Origin: Leptospiraceae bacterium
GTDB taxonomy: Bacteria; Spirochaetota; Leptospiria; Turneriellales; Turneriellaceae
Length of the DNA stretch: 64,000 nucleotides
Reading direction: 5' to 3'
Assembly: GCA_025055765.1 (NCBI GenBank)
Contig: JANWWS010000004.1
Span: 185,478-249,477, forward strand
Below the pieces are notes generated by a model, which searched no databases, had not been told where the DNA came from, and was given only the letters and a program-made list of their open reading frames with translations. Of this stretch, positions 52,942 to 61,460 are shown piece by piece; the first letter of the stretch is position 1; every line of letters begins with the position of its first letter. The translations under genes and the position numbers were made by a program.

Positions 52942-52948
52942 GCTTAAC

Positions 52949-53968
52949 ATGAGCTATGAACTTGAGGACCACTTTGCCCCTAGTCTTTGGCCGCTTTTAC
53001 GCCTAAAACCAGCCTTTTTATATCCCAACGGCATCTTTTCTCCGTTAGAAAGACTGTTACGCCAAAATGTTTCCCCAGAAGACATCCGCTTTTTAAGAGG
53101 CAGACACCGCAGCGCTTGGAAATCCTTGAAATGGCAACACCCCGCCTTTAGACGGGAATGTGACGGTGAGGCTTCTGGAGAGGAGCTCACCCCCCTTAAA
53201 CTCCTACAAGAATTCCCTCACTATTTAGAAAAAGATATAGCTCTCCTAGATAAAGAAGAATACTTAACAACCAATTTTCCCTTCTCTTACAGCGGCTCCG
53301 AGGGATCTATCATGGTACACCGCACGGCACAAGTACATCCCATGGTACACATAGATGCAACAGAAGGTCCTGTTGTTATTGGACCAAACTGTATCATCTC
53401 TGCGTTTTGTATTTTAAAAGGACCTCTTTTTCTTGCCGAAGGCTGTCGCCTAGACAGGGTGAGTATCAGCCAAAGCCGCGTGGGTCGCGTCTGCCGACTT
53501 GGCGGTGAGATCCAAAATTCTCTTATTGGTGACTTTACTAATAAGCATCATGAAGGCTTTTTAGGTCATTCCCTTGTGGGTGATTGGGTCAACCTAGGAG
53601 CACTCACCACCACCTCCGACCTAAAAAATAACTACGGCGAGGTACGACTCCAATTTCGTAATATTACGGAAAACACAGGTACCATTAAATTTGGCAGTAT
53701 TATTGGGGATTTCACAAAAACGGCTATTGGCACAATGCTAGGCACAGGCACGGTAATTGACTTCGGCTGTCTCCTCTATGAAGGTCGTCCAAGCCTAAAA
53801 TATTACCCCCCCTTTTTCTGGGGGGGACCCCAACCAAGTTTTTACCAACTAGAACGCTTTTTATTCGATATAAAAAAAATCATGGCCCGCCGCCAACAGG
53901 TTTTGCAAGATTGGCAAGAACGGGCCATAAGAGACATTTATGAGTGTGAGTTTGGGAGGAAAAGCTAA
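52949..53968 (+). CDS. GlmU-like putative sugar nucleotidyltransferase with left-handed beta-helix
   Basis: The C-terminal half is a hexapeptide-repeat acyltransferase-like helix (about residues 120-285), with GLNLGALTTTSDLKNNYG-type motif (LGALTTTSDLKNNYG, near 206-220) seen in GlmU-like proteins of Bacteroidetes and spirochaetes. The N-terminal part is a short, divergent nucleotidyltransferase-like region. It probably makes or modifies a nucleotide sugar. ATG 52949 is chosen over the frame's start at 52877, which lies inside the upstream gene. Confidence 0.82.
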   Translation: MSYELEDHFAPSLWPLLRLKPAFLYPNGIFSPLERLLRQNVSPEDIRFLRGRHRSAWKSLKWQHPAFRRECDGEASGEELTPLKLLQEFPHYLEKDIALLDKEEYLTTNFPFSYSGSEGSIMVHRTAQVHPMVHIDATEGPVVIGPNCIISAFCILKGPLFLAEGCRLDRVSISQSRVGRVCRLGGEIQNSLIGDFTNKHHEGFLGHSLVGDWVNLGALTTTSDLKNNYGEVRLQFRNITENTGTIKFGSIIGDFTKTAIGTMLGTGTVIDFGCLLYEGRPSLKYYPPFFWGGPQPSFYQLERFLFDIKKIMARRQQVLQDWQERAIRDIYECEFGRKS

Positions 53969-54834
53969 CTTGCTTTCGCCAGGAAGTATGCCTCATATTC
54001 AGCAAAATATTTCTCCGCTAATTCGCGATTGTCGATGTCATCGGGATGAAAATCGAACCGCACATAGGGTAAAAGAGCCCGCGCCATTTCCATGCCCAAA
54101 AAAAAGAGCTGTACCATGGCTTTGGCGCTAAGAAGAGGCATTTTACCCCAGTCTATGTGTCGATCATAGCGCAAAAATTTAATCGCACTTATCGAGGCAT
54201 AGGCAAATAAGGCAATGGAACCAATGACAAATCCGGCCATTCTCATGGGGTAGCGCCCATCGACTTCTTGAAAAAGATCAAAGGTTACCGATTTATGTTC
54301 AATCTCCTCCGCCGCATGCCATTGCAAGAGGTGGGCTAGCTCCCCATCAAGCTCAGAAAACATTTCCCTGTGTCGCAGGGCTACTTCGGCTAGCGACGCG
54401 GTATAGTGTTCTAGCGCTGCCGTCACCGAAAGAGCAATGGCATCCCCGCTTTTGGGCCCAAAGATCCGGTCAAATAAGGACATAACCATAGGTTCTATCA
54501 CCCCATAGGCATGCTCCTCATACTCCTTGACAATCTCATCAACCGGAAACCCTTGCGCGCGCAAGATTTCATAGAATTTCTGATGCTGGGCCATGTGCTG
54601 GGTTTCCTGCCCTGCAAAAGCCCTAATGCGCTCCTTAAGTTCATGATCCGTTACCTGAGCTGCATAGCGATTTACTGCCCTAATAAAGAATTTCTCCCCC
54701 GCCGGGAAAATAACATGAAACGCATTTATTATATGAGTCACAATAGGGTTACCCTTGTAATAATGCACGGGAAATTCCCTATTAAACCGAAACGGCGGCC
54801 TACGCACCGTAATAGATCCCCCAGATGTTACCAT
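53965..54834 (-). CDS. Di-iron metal-dependent hydrolase-like protein (COG3687, PF10118)
   Basis: The helical protein contains metal-binding Glu/His pairs in FAGQETQHMAQH, ALEHYTAS and HAAEEIEHKSV, the pattern of PF10118. Members have been linked to lipid or hydrophobic substrates; function is undefined. Hydrophobic helices occur near residues 205-225. The start is ATG 54834 with GAGGAGG upstream. It has its own promoter (TTGACG-17-TATGGT). Its stop overlaps that of the GlmU-like gene by 4 bases. Confidence 0.85.
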   Translation of the reverse strand: MVTSGGSITVRRPPFRFNREFPVHYYKGNPIVTHIINAFHVIFPAGEKFFIRAVNRYAAQVTDHELKERIRAFAGQETQHMAQHQKFYEILRAQGFPVDEIVKEYEEHAYGVIEPMVMSLFDRIFGPKSGDAIALSVTAALEHYTASLAEVALRHREMFSELDGELAHLLQWHAAEEIEHKSVTFDLFQEVDGRYPMRMAGFVIGSIALFAYASISAIKFLRYDRHIDWGKMPLLSAKAMVQLFFLGMEMARALLPYVRFDFHPDDIDNRELAEKYFAEYEAYFLAKAS

Positions 54835-54863
54835 AAACCCTCCTCTTCGCAAGTGCTTATATC

Positions 54864-54892
54864 ACCATATAAAAAAGTGAACAATGCGTCAA
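54864..54892 (-). promoter_or_regulatory. Promoter of the di-iron hydrolase-like gene
   Basis: On the minus strand TTGACG (54892-54887) and TATGGT (54869-54864) are spaced by 17 bases. The start codon lies about 30 bases downstream of the -10, leaving room for the ribosome site GAGGAGG. Confidence 0.5.
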
Positions 54893-54934
54893 CTTTTATA
54901 CGCATACCACACAAATCTTAACAGAAAATAACAT

Positions 54935-54963
54935 TTGACATCCTCAAAAACAAGACCTATTTT
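54935..54963 (+). promoter_or_regulatory. Promoter of the tonB run
   Basis: A consensus TTGACA (54935-54940) and TATTTT (54958-54963) are spaced by exactly 17 bases. The tonB ATG follows 9 bases later, giving a leader of at most a few bases. Confidence 0.5.
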
Positions 54964-54972
54964 ACAAAAAGC

Positions 54973-55737
54973 ATGCCCTTTGCTCTTGAGACTTTCCCCC
55001 CTCGCTGGCAAAATAAACCAAAGGACGTCTTTGGCTACGCCTTCTTCATTTCCTTCGCCTTTCATTTGGTCTTTTTTATTTTAACTTTCTTTTTTAAACC
55101 ACCCGAAACAAAGATTCTATCATTTAATGTCAAACTCCTCGAGGCTGAAAAACGCATTCCGCAAGAAGTAAAAGAAAAAATCAAGAAATCAGTTGAAATG
55201 GTTAAAAAAGAGAAAACACAAAAAATAACGCTCCCCAATTCAAAGGGAGCGCACGAGGAGGTATTATCGCGAGATGAAAGCTTCCTGCGCGATTTTGAAA
55301 GATCTCTTTTTAGCAGAACTGACGAATCCACTATGGAAGAGGCCATTCTCCAGTCGCGCCGAGAAACCCCCTGGGAAACCACTCGTGGCTCGCAAGCGCA
55401 TGCCTATAAGGCCAAAAGCGGAGAAACTGTTAAGGCACCGGAAGGAAAAACGGGAGGCGTAAAATGGCAAAGCGGCTACCAACGAAAGATGACTTACCTC
55501 CCACCTATCGAATATCCACTTTATTTTCGTCAACAAGGGATCCAAGCAGAGGTATTATTATCCGTAGAGGTTGATCCCATGGGACGGGTAGTTGATGTAG
55601 AAATCCTACGCTCTTCCGGATACAGCAAGCTTGACATTATAGCGAAAAATGCCTTACGGCAGGCCCGCTTTAGCCCTTTACCTGGTAGCACCGAAAATGA
55701 CCGTGGCGAGGTAGAAATTCGCTTTCAACTTTATTAG
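54973..55737 (+). CDS. TonB-family protein
   Basis: TonB passes proton-motive energy from ExbB/ExbD to outer-membrane receptors. One N-terminal membrane helix (about residues 22-40) is followed by a charged Lys/Glu-rich spacer and a C-terminal TonB domain (about 170-254) with PLYFRQQGIQAEVLLSVEVD and RSSGYSKLD. It is the first gene of a tightly packed run of five. The ATG has no ribosome site; the transcript may be leaderless. Its ExbB/ExbD partners are encoded at 8.2-9.1 kb. Confidence 0.88.
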   Translation: MPFALETFPPRWQNKPKDVFGYAFFISFAFHLVFFILTFFFKPPETKILSFNVKLLEAEKRIPQEVKEKIKKSVEMVKKEKTQKITLPNSKGAHEEVLSRDESFLRDFERSLFSRTDESTMEEAILQSRRETPWETTRGSQAHAYKAKSGETVKAPEGKTGGVKWQSGYQRKMTYLPPIEYPLYFRQQGIQAEVLLSVEVDPMGRVVDVEILRSSGYSKLDIIAKNALRQARFSPLPGSTENDRGEVEIRFQLY

Positions 55738-55738
55738 C

Positions 55739-56497
55739 ATGGAGAATGTAGTTATCTGCGAAGATATTAGCCTAAATTTAGGTGGTAAACCCATTTTAAG
55801 AAATATTTCCTTAAGCATAAAAAGGGGAGAGACCTTTGTCCTTATGGGAAAAAACGGCTGCGGCAAGACAGTTTTTCTCAAAAGCCTAGTTGGTCTCTTT
55901 CGCCCTCAGAAAGGAAGGATTTTGCTATTTGGCAAAGATATCTTTCAATTAAAACCTCTTGAACGAGCGTCTACCCTGTGCAAGATCGGCTATGTCTTTC
56001 AAAAATCAGGTCTATTTGATTCTCTTACTGTCGCCGAAAATGTTATCTTTGCTCGTAGGCGATTTGTTAAGGAAAATCAAGAGGAGCTAATGGCACACGC
56101 TACTACCTGTCTTCGCCGCACCGGCCTTCAGGGAGTGGAAAATAAATTACCTGCTGAGCTCTCAGGTGGTATGCAAAAAAGAGCAGGTATTGCTCGCGCC
56201 ATTGCTCTAGACCCAGAGCTCTTACTCATGGACGATCCCACAGCAGGTCTTGATCCCATACTTACCGATGCCATTGCTGAACTCATACTAAACATCCGCG
56301 AAAGCTTGCATAGTACGGCCGTCATCATAACACATGACTTCAACCTTGCCTATAAGTTAGCTCACCGGATAGGGCTTATGGTAGCAGGGGAACTAAAGGC
56401 TGTTTGCACGACGGAAGAATTTCAAAAAAGCCAGGACCCCTACGTTGTTCAGTTCCGGGAAGGTTTGCTATCTGGCCCCATACCCGTAGTCGAATGA
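55739..56497 (+). CDS. ABC transporter ATPase (MlaF-like) with Walker B E-to-D change
   Basis: Complete ABC ATPase (252 residues): Walker A GKNGCGKT (37-44), Q-loop, signature LSGGMQKR (141-148) and H-loop THDF. The gene order and sequence fit phospholipid/toluene-tolerance MlaF/Ttg2A. The Walker B region is LLLMDDPTAGLD, so the catalytic glutamate is Asp (D166). That would slow ATP hydrolysis. No MlaE or MlaD gene lies next to it. It is 1 base after tonB and shares an ATGA with guaD. Confidence 0.85.
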   Translation: MENVVICEDISLNLGGKPILRNISLSIKRGETFVLMGKNGCGKTVFLKSLVGLFRPQKGRILLFGKDIFQLKPLERASTLCKIGYVFQKSGLFDSLTVAENVIFARRRFVKENQEELMAHATTCLRRTGLQGVENKLPAELSGGMQKRAGIARAIALDPELLLMDDPTAGLDPILTDAIAELILNIRESLHSTAVIITHDFNLAYKLAHRIGLMVAGELKAVCTTEEFQKSQDPYVVQFREGLLSGPIPVVE

Positions 56498-57774
56498 TAG
56501 AAGTCTGGCACGCTGATATCCTACACTCTCTCTCACCTCAAAAAATGCTCTACCTAAAGGATGGCTACCTTTGGGTTAGAAGTGGAAAAATTGAACAGGT
56601 CTCAAAAGACCCTCCCTTAGAAAAACATAGACTCTATGACTTTCGTGGCAAATTACTCATACCTGGCCTCATAGATACCCACACCCATCTTCCCCAATTT
56701 GCGCTAAGAGGACTTGGCAAGCATGCCTTACTGCCATGGCTGCGAGAATATATCTTACCTGAAGAATGTAAATTCGCAGATGCGAGCTACGCAGAAAAAA
56801 TAGCCTATGCTTTTTTTGAATCCATTATAGCACAGGGAACCACCACGGTATGTGCCTTCCTAACAAGCCATCGCAAGGCTGCTGAGATAGCTTTTCAAGT
56901 CGCCGAAAAATTAGGATTAAGGGCTTTTCTTGGTCTCACCCTCATGGATCGCAGAGGTCCCAAAGCCCTTTTGCGTTCTCCCAAAGAAGCCCTGAAGGAT
57001 TGCCTCTATCTCATAGACAAATTCCATGCAAGGGAAAAATTGCAGTTTGTTGTTTCGCCTCGTTTTGCTCTCTCCTGTTCACCACAAATGCTCTCGATGG
57101 CCGGCAAACTCTCCCAAGAGAATAACTTATTGCTCCAAACCCATCTTAGCGAGAATTTTCATGAGATTGACGAAACCCGAAAAGCCTTCCCTGAAGCGAA
57201 AAGCTATACAGAAGTGTACTACCGCTATGGCTGCTTACATGACAAAACGCTTCTTGCGCATTGCCTACACCTGTCAGAACAAGAAATTAAGTTGATTCAA
57301 AAACAAAAAGCATCATGCGTTCACTGCCCTGCCTCTAATGGTTTTCTTATGAGTGGCATTATGCCTCTGCAAAAGTTGCGACGCTCTAAACTCAATATTA
57401 GCCTTGGTACTGATGTGGCAGCTGGTTACCATTTGGGTCTTTTGCCCGAGATGCGCCTTGCCATAGAATCATCGAAACTATGGGCATATTGGCTAAACCA
57501 AGAAGCTAGTGCCTACCCCCCTCTCAAACCAGCCGAAGCACTCTATTTAGCCACCCTAGGAGGAGCCAAAGCTCTTCACCTTCATGATAAACTCGGTAAT
57601 TTTCTTCCAGGGAAATGGGCCGATTTTATTATCTTAAATGACAACACGCTTGCAGCACCAAAAGAAGAGCTGTCTTGCGAAGAAAGACTCAGCCGCCTAC
57701 TTTATTGTCACCCAGGTACGGTAGAACTGGCTGCCGTGGAAGGAACTGTCATATATGAGCGAACAGGTAAGTAA
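56494..57774 (+). CDS. guaD: Guanine deaminase
   Basis: The amidohydrolase barrel shows all the zinc ligands: HTHLPQ (H63, H65), QTHLSEN (H217), AHCLHL (H256) and GTDVAAG (D307), plus HCPASNGFL. The PGLIDTHTHLPQ and LSENxxEI motifs are typical for guanine deaminase, which converts guanine to xanthine and ammonia. Length (426) is normal. The start overlaps the ABC ATPase stop as ATGA, and folB starts inside its 3' end. An alternative substrate in the family (8-oxoguanine and others) cannot be excluded. Confidence 0.88.
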   Translation: MIEVWHADILHSLSPQKMLYLKDGYLWVRSGKIEQVSKDPPLEKHRLYDFRGKLLIPGLIDTHTHLPQFALRGLGKHALLPWLREYILPEECKFADASYAEKIAYAFFESIIAQGTTTVCAFLTSHRKAAEIAFQVAEKLGLRAFLGLTLMDRRGPKALLRSPKEALKDCLYLIDKFHAREKLQFVVSPRFALSCSPQMLSMAGKLSQENNLLLQTHLSENFHEIDETRKAFPEAKSYTEVYYRYGCLHDKTLLAHCLHLSEQEIKLIQKQKASCVHCPASNGFLMSGIMPLQKLRRSKLNISLGTDVAAGYHLGLLPEMRLAIESSKLWAYWLNQEASAYPPLKPAEALYLATLGGAKALHLHDKLGNFLPGKWADFIILNDNTLAAPKEELSCEERLSRLLYCHPGTVELAAVEGTVIYERTGK

Positions 57775-58165
57775 AAAACTCATATTTAAATCCCCTATCC
57801 TTGAAATTTCAGGTTTAAGACTAAGATGCATTTTAGGACATCTCCCTGAAGAGAGAAAACATAAACAGGAAATCACTGTAGATATTCAGATGAGACTTGA
57901 AGAAGTAGTGGCCATAAACACAGATTCTTTGGAGGATACTCTTGACTATGCCCAAGTCATCGAGGAAATTTCCCAATTTGTAGAAAATTCATCTTACCAG
58001 CTCATGGAAGCCTTGGTTGGAGCTATATTAGAAAAAGTTTTGCAATTTCCCAAGGTGAAACAGGCTTGGGTTAGAGTAGAAAAAAGGACTCCCTTTGCCC
58101 TGCGCTTTGCCCAAAATGCTGCCTTTTCTCTCACGGCGCTGCGCTCAAGTATATGCCAGAGCTAA
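57755..58165 (+). CDS. Dihydroneopterin aldolase (FolB family)
   Basis: The 136-residue tunnelling-fold enzyme has GLRLRCILGHLPEER (20-34), VDIQMRLE, LDYAQVIEEI and the catalytic Lys region VRVEKRTP. FolB releases glycolaldehyde from dihydroneopterin in folate synthesis. An N-terminal extension of some 15 residues is present. The ATG overlaps the guaD end by 20 bases, with AAGGA upstream. Epimerase or related FolX activity cannot be excluded. Confidence 0.83.
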   Translation: MSEQVSKKLIFKSPILEISGLRLRCILGHLPEERKHKQEITVDIQMRLEEVVAINTDSLEDTLDYAQVIEEISQFVENSSYQLMEALVGAILEKVLQFPKVKQAWVRVEKRTPFALRFAQNAAFSLTALRSSICQS

Positions 58166-59832
58166 GAAAAGATAGAATCTACAACCTGCTCTCCGCTCTT
58201 TTGGTCTCTGGAGGCTACTACTTCCATAAAATGCTCTCCCACACAACCGTATACGATAGTATAACAGTGCGCCTGGCTTTATCTGTAAGCTTTCTTTTTA
58301 ATTTTGCCTTTTCCTATATTGAGGTCTACGCTCCCTACCATAACGCCATCTTCTCTTTGCTTATGATGATCACAAGTCAACTGGCCCTCGGACTTGTTTA
58401 CATTAACCAACTAGAAGAAACCTATGCCCTAGGTACACTTGTCCTTCTAGCCCTAGTAAATGTGTCGATGGATTCCCACTCTCTTTTGCGTTGGCACACT
58501 CTTGTGTCAGCCTTGTTATCTTGCGCCATATCCTTATCTAGCCAATCACATCATTTAAGCCAGAAGATCTACCTTATTGCAAGCCTGGGACTTTTGGTTT
58601 CAACCTATCAAATTACAGACCACCGAATTACCCTAAAAAAGAAACTACAACAGTCCTTAGAGGAACTAAAATTAAAAAAAGAACAGGCAGAGGTAGCCGC
58701 AAAGACCCGAGAGGAGTTTTTGGCTCGCATGAGCCACGAAATCCGAACCCCCTTAAATGGCATTTTGCCTGTAGTAGAGCTTATGGCGGAAACACCCCTA
58801 AATGATGAACAAAAAAAACTATTGAACGTAGTAAAGACAGCAGGGGAGTTGCTGAGCACGGTTATCAATGACATATTAGATATGTCGAAATTAGAGAGGG
58901 GTGAAGTTTATCTCTCCTACGAGCCCCATGATTTACGCGAAATGATTGCCAACCTAAGTACCTTGCACCGAGCAAACGCAGAGAAAAAAAACATTTGCTT
59001 TTCTTATGAGATACCAGAACCTCCGCTTTTTTACGAATATGATGATGTCAGACTTTCCCAAGTGCTGAACAACCTCCTAAATAATGCCATCAAGTTCACG
59101 AAGGAAGGGGAGGTACGCCTTATTGTGAAAGTAAGCAACATAGACAAAGACACGGACAACCTCACCTTTATCGTGGAAGACACGGGCATTGGCATAGCCC
59201 CTGAAGAACAAGAAACCATCTTTGAGGCTTTTGCCCAAGCGAATAGATTTATAAGCCGTCAATATGGAGGCACAGGACTAGGTCTTGCCATTTGCAAACA
59301 CCTAGTGCAAGCCATGGGTGGCAAAATCCAGGTGGAAAGCCCTATTTTTGAAGATAAAGAAAAGCCAGGCAGTCGCTTTAGCTTTTCTCTCTCTTTAAGG
59401 CGCTCCCCGCCCATAACTATAGACAGACAAGCGCCAAATCAAGAGACAACACTCTTTCTGACAGGTAAGGTCTTAGTAATAGAAGACAATCCTATTAACC
59501 GCATGCTTTTAACAACAATACTAACGAAGACGGGACTTAACGTCGAAGAAGCGGAAAACGGCCAAAAAGGACTGGAAAAGGCCCAAAAACAACCTTATGA
59601 CTTTATCTTCATGGATATTGAAATGCCCGACATCAATGGCTATGAGCTAGCTAAAATCTTGCGTAAGGAAGATAACCCAAATCGAAACACGAAGATAATA
59701 TGTATCACCGCACACGCTATGTCTGGTGACCGGAGAAAAGCCCTCGCCGCGGGAATGGATTATTACTTAACCAAGCCTTTTCGTATAGAGGAAATCTATA
59801 CTCTTTTACGAAGACTTTACCACTCCACCTAG
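58153..59832 (+). CDS. Membrane hybrid sensor histidine kinase
   Basis: The N-terminal 155 residues have about five hydrophobic helices. A coiled-coil linker leads to a HisKA domain with FLARMSHEIRTPLNG (H195), an HATPase domain (N-box NNLLNNAIKF, G-boxes EDTGIGIAP and GGTGLGLAI) and a C-terminal receiver (IEDNPINR, D488 in FMDIEMPD, K in TKPF). No HPt domain is present. It starts inside folB and its 3' end overlaps the minus-strand response regulator by 27 bases. The signal is unknown. Confidence 0.94.
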   Translation: MPELRKDRIYNLLSALLVSGGYYFHKMLSHTTVYDSITVRLALSVSFLFNFAFSYIEVYAPYHNAIFSLLMMITSQLALGLVYINQLEETYALGTLVLLALVNVSMDSHSLLRWHTLVSALLSCAISLSSQSHHLSQKIYLIASLGLLVSTYQITDHRITLKKKLQQSLEELKLKKEQAEVAAKTREEFLARMSHEIRTPLNGILPVVELMAETPLNDEQKKLLNVVKTAGELLSTVINDILDMSKLERGEVYLSYEPHDLREMIANLSTLHRANAEKKNICFSYEIPEPPLFYEYDDVRLSQVLNNLLNNAIKFTKEGEVRLIVKVSNIDKDTDNLTFIVEDTGIGIAPEEQETIFEAFAQANRFISRQYGGTGLGLAICKHLVQAMGGKIQVESPIFEDKEKPGSRFSFSLSLRRSPPITIDRQAPNQETTLFLTGKVLVIEDNPINRMLLTTILTKTGLNVEEAENGQKGLEKAQKQPYDFIFMDIEMPDINGYELAKILRKEDNPNRNTKIICITAHAMSGDRRKALAAGMDYYLTKPFRIEEIYTLLRRLYHST

Positions 59833-60198
59833 GTACTTGTTAACTTTGGCAATAAGTCTCTCTTCGCTAATTGGCTTAACTAAATAATCATTGGCACCAT
59901 GGCGTACAGCCGTTAAGACATCCTCGGTACCACCCCTTGCGGTCAGCATGATGATCACACTACGCTTACCCCACTGTTCATCAAAGGCACGCATTTTGCG
60001 TAGGGTAACAAAACCATCAATGCCAGGCATCATAATATCCAAAAGTACAAGATCAGGCCTATGATTTTGGTATAATTGAACGGCCTCTGTGCCATTTTGC
60101 GCCCAAATGACTTTGTGTTCATGCTTACCTAAAAAACGCTTTACAAGTTCTGCATTCTCAGCGTTATCTTCAACAAGTAGGATTGTCTTACCTCCCAT
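59806..60198 (-). CDS. Single-domain response regulator (CheY-like)
   Basis: The 130-residue protein is a receiver domain alone: acidic pocket LLVEDN (D11), phospho-acceptor LLDIMMPG (D54), and K in LVKPIS. No output domain follows. It may be the phosphorelay partner of the hybrid kinase on the other strand, whose 3' end it overlaps by 27 bases; opposed orientation makes this only plausible. The start has a weak purine-rich site. Confidence 0.9.
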   Translation of the reverse strand: MGGKTILLVEDNAENAELVKRFLGKHEHKVIWAQNGTEAVQLYQNHRPDLVLLDIMMPGIDGFVTLRKMRAFDEQWGKRSVIIMLTARGGTEDVLTAVRHGANDYLVKPISEERLIAKVNKYLGGVVKSS

Positions 60199-60324
60199 AG
60201 CGCTAACTTGCTCCCGACACTACTATGTCAAACGAAAAAATGAAATACTCAAGTTTACCAATGGGATCACCGATAAAATTAACGAGCCAAGGAAGGCTCT
60301 TAAAGATGGCTACAAGGAAGTACC

Positions 60325-60510
60325 ATGGCAAGAAGGCTTGCAAATAAAGCGCGCCGGAATCTGCCCAAAACCACAGAACTCGGTAGACGCCATTTCTCTA
60401 GTAACGAAGAAAAAATCAAAGAATACCAGAAAAAAATTCGCGATGAAGAATATATGGAAATAGCCATTGAGCGCATTGCCTCAGAACTCCTCCACTTTTT
60501 GTTAAGATAA
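60325..60510 (+). CDS. Small basic protein, 61 aa
   Basis: A 61-codon frame starts at ATG 60325, with AAGGA eight bases upstream. The product is basic at the N-terminus (MARRLANKARRNLPK) and amphipathic later (KIKEYQKKIRDEEYMEIAIERI), lacking signal peptide and Cys. It could be a regulator or a nucleic-acid-associated protein. I do not recognise it. Another, longer frame over the same bases lacks a ribosome site. Confidence 0.5.
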   Translation: MARRLANKARRNLPKTTELGRRHFSSNEEKIKEYQKKIRDEEYMEIAIERIASELLHFLLR

Positions 60511-60551
60511 TTTTCCTAGGCCAGACTAGCTTTTTGCCATATTTTTTACCT

Positions 60552-61403
60552 ATGTACGAAGAAGTGGCAAAAGAGCTTTCAACAAAAATGGAACTTCGAA
60601 TTAAGCAATGCGAGCCATTAACTATTGAACGCCACGAAGTAGAACACTTTCTCAACGAACTCCTGCGGCTCTTCTTCCCCAGCATGCATGCCCACCGAGC
60701 ACCTCTTTCAATTTATGAAATCCACAACGAACTACAAAAAATTGCCCACCTCTTAGCTGAAATTATTTATCCCCTCTTAGATAAGGATGCAGCGAAAACC
60801 GAAGAAATTATTAGGAATTTCATGGCAAAGGTTCCCGAAATTTACGACTACATTTGGCTAGACGCAGAAGCAGCGTACAACGGAGACCCGGCTGCAGAAA
60901 GCCTCGCCGAGGTGATTCTCGCCTACCCTGGTTTTTTCGCTATTTGCGTACACCGCATTGCCCATGCTTTGTACAAATTACAAGTACCCATATTCCCTCG
61001 GATTCTCTCGGAATATGCTCATGAACGAACAGGCATTGACATCCATCCGGGTGCAGCTATCGGCCAATCCTTCTTTATGGACCATGGAACAGGCATTGTT
61101 ATTGGAGAAACTACCATTATTGGAAACCATGTGAAATTATACCAAGGCGTTACCCTAGGAGCCCTAAGCGTCTCCAAAGATATGGCACAGAAAAAAAGAC
61201 ATCCGACCATAGAAGATTATGTGGTAATCTACGCGGGAGCAACCATCCTAGGAGGAAATACCGTCGTAGGCCACCACAGCATCATCGGTGGCAATGTCTG
61301 GCTTACCGAAAGCGTACCCCCCTACTCCGTGGTTTACAATAAGACCGGTATTAAAATCCGCAACCACCGAGATTTGGAAAATGTTATTGACTTTTCCATC
61401 TAG
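60552..61403 (+). CDS. Serine O-acetyltransferase (EpsC-type CysE)
   Basis: The C-terminal left-handed beta-helix has the CysE/SatA pattern: ERTGIDIHPGAAIGQSFFMD, HGTGIVIGETTIIGN, YQGVTLGAL, HPTIEDYVVIYAGATILGG and GNVWLTESVPP. The catalytic His is in the HGTGIV segment. The enzyme acetylates serine for cysteine biosynthesis. The length (283 from ATG 60552) fits the EpsC-type with its longer N-terminal helical domain. No cysK lies nearby. The frame could extend to 60534, but that start has no support. Confidence 0.9.
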   Translation: MYEEVAKELSTKMELRIKQCEPLTIERHEVEHFLNELLRLFFPSMHAHRAPLSIYEIHNELQKIAHLLAEIIYPLLDKDAAKTEEIIRNFMAKVPEIYDYIWLDAEAAYNGDPAAESLAEVILAYPGFFAICVHRIAHALYKLQVPIFPRILSEYAHERTGIDIHPGAAIGQSFFMDHGTGIVIGETTIIGNHVKLYQGVTLGALSVSKDMAQKKRHPTIEDYVVIYAGATILGGNTVVGHHSIIGGNVWLTESVPPYSVVYNKTGIKIRNHRDLENVIDFSI

Positions 61404-61437
61404 CCTGCCTTGATGTTTCCTGACAAGATGCCGAAAA

Positions 61438-61460
61438 TATAATACCTGATGTCAGGTGGT
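61438..61460 (+). promoter_or_regulatory. -10 box and palindrome at the double-cNBD start
   Basis: A perfect TATAAT (61438-61443) lies five bases before the ATG at 61449. The palindrome CCTGA-TG-TCAGG (61445-61456) covers the start codon. No -35 consensus is clear; TTTCCT is 16 bases upstream. The site may mark both transcription start and regulation. Confidence 0.4.

Noticed and set aside
58402..58408. ATTAACC half-site in the hybrid kinase gene
   Set aside because: No matching right arm (AACTAGAAG follows) and inside coding sequence.
60089..60463. Plus-strand ORF of 124 codons across the response regulator and the 61-aa gene
   Set aside because: First part is antisense to a receiver domain; the 61-aa frame at 60325 has the ribosome site.
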